NCBI GenBank assembly: GCA_010279815.1
Contig: QEOQ01000694.1
Coordinates: 1,166,328-1,230,327 of the forward strand
Source of the DNA: Brachionus plicatilis
Lineage: Eukaryota; Rotifera; Eurotatoria; Ploima; Brachionidae
Reading direction: 5' to 3'
Length of the DNA stretch: 64,000 nt
The position numbers and the translations under genes are program-made. This document shows positions 56,801 through 64,000 of the stretch, piece after piece. How positions within the stretch are numbered: the first letter of the stretch is position 1; each line of letters opens with the position of its first letter. Below the pieces are notes generated by a model, which saw only the letters and a list, made by a program, of their open reading frames with translations, had not been told where the DNA came from and made no database searches.

Positions 56801-59800
56801 ATTAAAACTAATTTGTTAGAATGCAAAAATTTGGGCCATAATCTCTCTCTCAATACTTCAATATTGTATAATAATCGTAAAACAATACGAGAAAAAATAT
56901 AGAAAAAAGCAATAAAATCCAAATTTTATTTTATGACTATTTGATAAAGATACAATCGTAAATAGATTATAATTCATCAAGTTTTGTTTCGGCTAGTTCA
57001 AAATTGTTGAAATATTTTTGTACAATTTAAAAATAGATAAAATTAAAATTTCGACCAAAGATGAACACTTAAATCTTGTAAATTTGCAAATAGCCTCTTG
57101 CAAGTTATTGATATTAACTTAAATAGACACGCAATTGATAAAGAGACAAAATTTAATTAAAATTCCGAAATATTGACATGTTATTTTTGGCAATAGAAAA
57201 AAATTCATTTTGACCACTTGAAATAATCATTTAATTTATCAAAGCAAGAAAAAAAATGTAGACTTCAATAATAGCTTAAAAGCTATTTTAATATTATCTT
57301 AAATATTTAATTTTCAAATTACTATTGACAACTATTTTAAAGTGTTTTTTCTAGATTCTTAAAGCAAACTAGTTTTTTTTTCTCTTCTTTTATATCCTTA
57401 AGCTTTCAAAGTTTTGGTAAGTCAAGTCAAGGATAAAGACTTGTATCGAACCAGGTCTATTTTTATCAAACATGTGGAAAAGCTAATATAATACTGAAAA
57501 ATTAACAAATCAATGTTTTTAATAATTTTTGTGGAAAATTATTGAAAGAAATTAAACAAAAATGTTCTAATTTAAAGCTAACATGGTCGCTCAACTTAAG
57601 GGATATGTAAATTGGCCATAAAATGTCAAGATAAGTTTTCATCTCAGACTAACAAAAATTCTCTTTAGGAAATAAAAATATTTTTCAAGACAAAAATTTT
57701 AAAGAGTCTTAAAATTCAAATTTTGATTTAAATAGTGACCACTGATAGAACTTGCTTACGGATCAGCATCTCGTCCTGAAGAAAGCGTTCTCTTTTTTCT
57801 TTTAGGCATGGTATGGTATATGATTACCAGACTTAACAAGAATATCAACAATATTTATGATAAAAAAATCTTTATTAATTTATAAAGTCAAGAAATCTTA
57901 AAAACAAACCTCTTTCCATTTAACAAACTCATTTAATGCACATATATCGATTAAATATTGTTACTAGTGACAATTTAATAAGGTTTAAGGCATTTGGAAA
58001 ATTAATTAAGTTTTGCCAAAGGAAATTACTTAAGTCCAATTGAGCTAAGCTAGTAATATATTCACACGTTAATAGAACTGGTTGATTTAACTATGATTAA
58101 ATAATCTAATAAAAAACTCATCATATAATAGAATTTAAAGTGCAAAAATCTTGCTTGGAATACCACGAATTCTAGTTGTAAAAAGCAAAGAAAATAAAAT
58201 TAAAGCTATTTATCATTCATTATTTCAATGGTCCTTATTAGGAACATAATTAAAATACCATAAGTTAATAACATAAAATTCAAAGTTATCTTCTTGTATT
58301 TGACTAGTGTTATTTTAAGTTTTATTCAAATATAAACAAATGCATTTGCTTGGAAAAAATGTGATTTTAAATAAAATATTTGATTGATTTCCGCCACTAA
58401 AATGGACTTTAAAAGAGCACATTTTTCATCATTGCCGTGTTTATCAATTTGCCAAGCAAATATTATTCTAGGCATATAATTAGAGAACGATCCGGTTTAT
58501 TTGGCCTTGCTTAGTACAGAGATTTATGAGCATTGATTACACAACTGGAGAATTTTAGTTTATGATTAGATAGTTTACTAACCAGTTTAATATATCTCCA
58601 TTTTATTTTAATTTTCAAATTCTTGCCAATACTCATTTTAATAAACAAATAAATAAAATTTTCGGTATACCGGTAGTAATAATATTATTGTTTTTTATTG
58701 AACTAGTTGCATAAGATAAAGATAAAATTGGCCTACAATTAACGCACTTTTAATTTAGATTTATTAGCCCAAGCTAATAAGGCAAATTAAATTTTGGAAA
58801 ATTTTATTGAAATTTGGCGTAATGCTTGAATTGTTAAATCAATTATTATTTTTGACTGATTTAATTCAGCTTTGTTGGTAAAACTTTTGGGCATATTTCT
58901 GCCCAGTTAAGTCAGATTAGTAACTTTTTTTATCTATTTTATCATAGAATCATGTAAAAGTTTTACTCAAATTTAACTGGAACAATTCTTGAACTCAGGT
59001 TTTGTGAACTTTTAGTTCACTTAATCTAAAAATTGTTCACCTTTTTTGATATTTTTTCATCTATTTAGAAAAAAACTAAATGTAATATTAAAAAAAATAA
59101 TAATTTGATCGATAAATAAAAATTAAAAAATAAGATAGATAAAAAAAAACTAGATAAAAGATTTAAAGTTGGGCGGAGTAGGTAAAATTTACGAAATAGA
59201 TGAATCTATATTTCCCAAAGAAAAAAATTTGAAGACTGATAAATTAATTTTAATTTTCTTTAATTTTTATTATTTATGTTTAAAGGCAGAGATTGAAGCA
59301 GAGAGGACATTTGGGTATTTTGAAATGTTGAAAGGGTAATACCTGGCCAACTAGATCAGAGCAAATTCTATTTCTAAAACTCCTTCGAACTAAAAAAAAA
59401 ACAAAAGATTTCAAAGATTTCTTAAAGATTTCAAGATTTCTTATTTTCAAAAAGATTATTAACTTCAATTGCTTATTTTTTTATCAGTTTCGACAATTAG
59501 GCATTCTATTTAATAGCTATTCTTTTCAATTTGTTCACCAAGTCTAAAAGTTTTACAACTAATTCTATTTTGGTTCACCTTTACGCGAACCAAAAAACCC
59601 GAGAACAATAATTGTTCACATAATAGATGAACTATGGTTCACTAAATCGACTTTTTCAACGATTAAATATTAATTTAAATCTAAATGAATAATTTACCTT
59701 GTTTTTTTCATTTTTTTTTTTTTTTTCATAAATTTTTATTCTGAAAAAGAATTAGCTTGGTAAAGATAAACAAATAAATAAATAATTTATTTAAAAGTAC

Positions 59801-60387
59801 AAAAAAGAATTTTCAATATTTTTTTCAAATTTCTAAATAAAAATTAAACTCATTCTATTTCACTAAATAATTTAATTTTAAATATGAAAATGCTTGCAAT
59901 ATTAACTAAAAATTATTTTTTTATTTGAAACATCGCATTTTTTCAATGTTACTTCAACATTGGATACATTTTGTTATTCAAACACAAAAAATTAAACCAT
60001 GTTTTAATAAAAATAAAATTATCAATCCTTTTTTTTATTTAATATTTATTTAATATAAACCAAAAGTTAATCATATTTTTGAAAAAAGCATAAAAATATC
60101 TCCTTATTAATGTAGTTTTTATAGATTAAATAATATTATTTTGCCAATAAAAATCGAAAAAACAACTTTTTAGGCTCTGCGACAACACACCATTAATTTT
60201 TTGCCTTTTTCATCAACATCAGAATGTTTGATCTCTGATTTATTTAACAAAAACAATCAATAATTTAAATAATTCAGGTTAAGTTAAATTCAAATTTATA
60301 GAGTTTATACCCATACATTTAAACTGAAAAACTTTCATTTTTCAACTTATACAAATTTTTAATTTTAATTTTTAAAATGAAAATAAA

Positions 60388-60406
60388 CTTGACATGACAT
60401 GTCAAG
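60388..60406. repeat. Perfect 9-bp-arm palindrome
   Basis: CTTGACATGACATGTCAAG: two exact 9-bp arms around a single A. No surrounding gene or element. Confidence 0.7.
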
Positions 60407-61500
60407 TAATTGCTTTTGAAACATTTTTTTCACTATTATTAAAAAAATATTACAATTTACATTTTGATCTTTTGATTTTGATCTCAAACTTCAATTTGAT
60501 GTCGAAATGCTGTAAGATATTGATCTCTTTCAAAATATATATGTGCACTTATTAAGAAATAATTTAAAGAATTTATAAATTGCATGTTTCTAGCTTATTC
60601 CTTTTTAGATCGTTTGACTTGACCACCATGAACAAAATTTTGTCATTTGATGTGTAAGACTTTTTGATTACAGGATCAAAATTGACTAAACTGAATAAAG
60701 TAGCTGACCAACTGTCTCTGACTTGTTGAAAGTATATCAAAAAGCTTTTGTCTGCAAGATTTGCTTTTTTCTGGTTTTTCGTAGCCATATTTAGTGGAAA
60801 AAAAATCGGCCAGGCATGTCTTTGCTATCACAATTACAAAAACGTTCAAATTTTCAACTACGATTCAAAAGTTAATATTTATTTTGATCATAAAGTTATC
60901 TTAGTTATATGCCACATATTTTGCAAATAAAAATGTTTTTGAGGACTTTTTCTGGCTTGCTTTTCCTAAATTAAATGGTTTGTCTCAAATAAAAAATTTC
61001 AATCAATGCGGAAATCCTGCAAAAATATTTTTTTTGAGTTAGAAATTTTGTGAAATAAATGAAAATGTTGCGTTTTAGGGATATTATCTTTAAACGCTTC
61101 TTATTTAATATTTTGGCTTTGAAGTGATTGTAGGAAAATATACGCAAATTTAAGTAATTCTTCGAAAAAATTAGTAATTTTGCTATTCAGAACAAATTTA
61201 ATGAGATTACTTTAAACTTTATTAGCAAACTTTAAAGCTAAAAAAACAATTAAATAATCGATCTTGTAATTTTTGGAAATATGCCTGTTTTCTACAAAAA
61301 TAAATTCCACATAATTGATTCGGTAAACTTTGGTCAACAATAATCTCGACATGTATAATTTGGACAGGTAGCTTAAATTTGTTTGATCTGGACATAAAAT
61401 ACAAAAACCTTTTTAGTAGAAAATATTTATTTTAAAGCAAATTTAGTGGTTCATTGATTTATCCAAAAATGGGAATTAAAAATAAACATGAAAACATTCG

Positions 61501-61606
61501 TCCCGTACTGCAGAGATATTTCGAAGATCTTTCCACCATCAGCGGGTTTTAAACCTTCGATCATCTAGTTTCATGACTAACACACAAACCATTCGGCTAT
61601 ACGGGC
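61501..61606 (-). repeat. tRNA-like sequence (tRNA pseudogene or SINE head)
   Basis: On the minus strand it starts GCCCGTATAGCCGAATGG, giving a Pol III A-box-like TAGCCGAATGG. It carries a B-box-like GATCTTCGAAATATC (and an earlier GGTTTAAAACC) and closes with TACGGGA, which pairs with the 5' CCCGTA as an acceptor stem would. At about 106 nt it is too long, and six extra bases separate the T-arm-like hairpin from the acceptor strand, so it is not a normal tRNA. A tRNA-derived SINE head or tRNA pseudogene is more likely. Confidence 0.35.
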
Positions 61607-63700
61607 TTTTTTTGCAAGTCAATATGGGAGATAAAAATTGAATTTATTAATCAATTTTGTAATGATCCAATATTTCATTACAAAATTTTTCCATAAAATG
61701 TGTAATTTTTGCTTAATTTAAATGAAACAATGTGTAATTTCAATTTTTTCTTTCATGATAGTTCAAATGAAAGTCTTGAACAATTCAGACGTGCCCTGGG
61801 GTCTACCCCATAAATTATATTTTTAATGAAATAAATAAAATAATAAAAATAGATTTCAATCTTTTCAGAAAATAACTTTTTTCATCTTTCTTATTTAAAA
61901 ATTAGCATTGGTTCAATCTTCTTCAACTCTAAAAATTAGCTGATTCACATCAAAAGGAAACTATCATCAGAAATTTTTATTTTCATATTTAAGTATATTT
62001 TAAATTGTATTATTTTTCAAAATAAGGAATTTTTTGGTTATTAAGAATAAGTTTTTTTATGCTTGATAATTTAAGAAATTAATAAAAAATTTAAAATCTT
62101 GTTACCTGGTAATTTCAATAAAGATTTTTGTGAATGAATCTAATTCTAAAAGATTATAAATTTGAATTTATCAATTTAAAATTTAATTTTAAAATATAAA
62201 GGGATTTTCTTCCATATTTAGAAATTGCACAGTTATCATTTTAAATTTTTTAAGTAAAATAATCTGTAATTATTTGAAATAATCATAATCAGAAAAAAAT
62301 TTTGAAAATTCAAATTTCGAATCATGTTAATAAGCGATGAAAAAAATTTTTTTCAATCAGTCGCTAAAAACTTTGATTTGGAGTACAACGATATTAAATA
62401 AATCAGCCAAAGTATTTTTTTAGACTATGTTCTTTTTTTTCTAAAATGATAAAACTACTATATGCGTAAGAAAACTTTGGTATCTTAAAAAAACTTAAAA
62501 TCTTTTATTAAAATGAGCATTTAAAATTTAATTTGCACTAATTGGAGTTAACTTAAAGATAAGTTTTAATAAGTTTGATTATTTTCTTGATTTATTTTTA
62601 ATTATATAGCACATTTTTGCAAGATTTGTCTGAAAACTCAAAACAAAAAAATGCAAGTCATTTTGACTTTATCTTCACGATAAATTTTGAAAATTATTCA
62701 TTTTTTTATCTGGATTTCATTATGATCTTAATGCAACTTTTTTTTAAATTTTCCTATATTTTTTAATAAATAATTGACTTTCAAAAAACATAAGATAAGA
62801 TTATTTTCTGAGTATCAAACCCAAATTGTTTGACTCAAAATAATCAGATAAGACCAATCATTTTAGACAGGTACTAGCATCAGATCGATTAGGAAAAAAT
62901 TTTAGCAGCCATTACAGAAATGCTACAAAAAAGTTAATCAAGTAAAGTTTGTAGTAAAAAAGAAAAAACAAGAGCCTTATTAATTAATTTCAAAAATGTC
63001 TTTTGACTTTTATCTTAAATTCATATAAGTCTTTCGTTATTTTTATTTTTAAATAACTATTACGAATTTGAAATAGTGGCCGTTAGTTCATATTCGATAA
63101 TTTTGAAATTATCAATATTTAAGATTTTTAGAATAAATTTTAAAAATATAATTCTAAATATTTTTTCAATCAATTTATTTTTTATCAAAATATAGAAACA
63201 AAACATTGACTTTTTACTCTGAATATAAAAAATATTCGAGACAAAAAGTTCACGGCATTTATAATTAGAAAGACATGATCCAAAAAAATTGTTTAATTAA
63301 CTAAAAACACTTTTAAAAACGAGGATAGGATAATTAATTATATATTTTTAGTTAAATTTATATTCACCCTCAATTTGCGCAAACAAAATGCGTCACTACA
63401 TCATTTCGAAAAAATTAGCTTATAATTAAAAAATTCAATTAAATTTTAAAATAAATTTAGAGATATTTAAAATTCCGATTTCAGACTCATTAAATATTTT
63501 GTTTTTAATTGACATCAAGTCTAATTTTGATTTTACGTTGTTAAAATAAAAAATTAATTTTGACAAACAATTTATTAAACTTAACCCACAAAATTAATTC
63601 ATTCAATGAATTAAATAATTAATTAACGAGATAGAAATAAAAATATCCAGAATAACTTTTGTTGTCTTTTGTATTTTTGGCTTAAAAAATCCCTGAGTCC

Positions 63701-64000
63701 CTAACCATTCAGCCACGAATGGGTTAGAACGTTTTCTATTACGATTCTGTCAGCGACATAAAACGCCAGACATTTTTTGACCAAATCTTTGAGACTTTCA
63801 CTCAAATCAGTTCTTTTGAATTCGATTTCTTTGTCTTGATGAGTTAAAATATCTGAGTCTTTATCGAATGGAAAATGACCGCATAGCATGTCATACAAAA
63901 TGATGCCATAAGTCCATACGGTCGAGGGCCGAGGATAAAAACAATGGTTTAGAATAAATTCGGGTGGCTTGTACAAATGTGTTCCGCGGAAAGTTCTGAC
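63701..64000 (-). CDS. PIM-like Ser/Thr protein kinase, C-terminal part (runs off the window)
   Basis: One open frame from the window edge to a TAG at 63701-63703. It reads TFRGTHLYKPPEF (the activation segment end, with PPE in place of APE), then PSTVWTYGIILYDMLCGHFPF (helix F and G region; the usual DxWS-type Asp is replaced by Thr in STVW), LVKKCLAFYVADRI and LTHSWLNG at the end. The PPE motif, 'VWxxGIxLYDMxCGxxPF' and 'CLAxxxxDR' are PIM-kinase characters, and PIM kinases also end soon after this HPWM-type motif. The ATP-binding and catalytic loops are outside the window, so activity cannot be judged. Confidence 0.75.
   Translation of the reverse strand, partial: VRTFRGTHLYKPPEFILNHCFYPRPSTVWTYGIILYDMLCGHFPFDKDSDILTHQDKEIEFKRTDLSESLKDLVKKCLAFYVADRIVIENVLTHSWLNG

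Larger units (their letters stand above)
50831..63700. other. Gene desert, about 12.9 kb
   Basis: I found no coding region with conserved motifs, no splice-consistent exon chain and no element with clear ends, apart from the small palindrome at 60388-60406 and the tRNA-like piece near 61.5 kb. Open frames at 55480-55806, 59280-59468, 60573-60788, 60748-60930 and 61222-61404 are biased to Phe/Lys/Ile/Leu in the way random AT-rich sequence is. The interval probably holds regulatory DNA for the flanking SH2 and kinase genes and long-decayed repeats. Confidence 0.5.

Noticed and set aside
59280..59468. 62-codon minus-strand frame with CPLC motif
   Set aside because: Too short, no partner cysteines or splice sites, and the surrounding sequence is featureless.
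61501..61606. Functional tRNA gene
   Set aside because: Total length and the extra bases between T-arm and acceptor do not fit a foldable standard tRNA.

Overview
The window is eukaryotic nuclear DNA from an animal. It is very AT-rich, and its genes are cut by many short introns (mostly about 45-70 bp, GT..AG). It carries animal-type genes: the cAMP-regulated Rap exchange factor EPAC2, a myosin-light-chain-kinase-type kinase, the ciliary transition-zone protein TMEM17, the nucleolar factor URB2 and an SH2 adaptor. The compact introns, the compact kinase and the load of LINE, MULE-like, MITE and Ty3/Gypsy debris would fit a small AT-rich invertebrate such as a monogonont rotifer. That placement is an inference, not something the sequence proves.

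Layout. 1-1.2 kb: wreckage of a MULE-like AT-hook tail and of two LINE reverse transcriptases in opposite orientations. 1.5-2.7 kb: single-exon acyltransferase-3 gene, followed by a MITE (family A). 7.65-9.1 kb: eight-exon MLCK-type kinase. 13.6-14.5 kb: TMEM17. 14.7-20.4 kb: URB2 (19 exons, one of them followed by a U12-type AT-AC intron). 21.4-22.8 kb: decayed DNA transposon with terminal inverted repeats. 23.3-24.8 kb: a small ORF and a DUF4476-like gene. 25.6-27.1 kb: MULE remnant and foldback repeats. 28.4-34.7 kb: EPAC2 (20 exons) with a family-B MITE in its largest intron. 36.5-37.2 kb: unclassified element with inverted arrays of a 16-bp-spaced octamer. 37.65-42.9 kb: complete Ty3/Gypsy-like LTR retrotransposon with identical LTRs, sitting at the edge of a LINE fragment. 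44.65-50.8 kb: SH2-domain gene. 50.8-63.7 kb: gene desert. 63.7 kb to the end: 3' part of a PIM-like kinase.

I rebuilt the six multi-exon genes by hand from splice sites. In each the exon phases agree at every junction and the summed length is a multiple of three: MLCK-like 342 aa, TMEM17 238 aa, URB2 1407 aa, DUF4476-like 246 aa, EPAC2 998 aa, SH2 protein 650 aa. Every host gene lies on the minus strand. URB2 and TMEM17 are only 185 bp apart, head to tail, with a strong 3' splice acceptor just upstream of TMEM17, which suggests (but does not prove) polycistronic transcription with spliced-leader trans-splicing.
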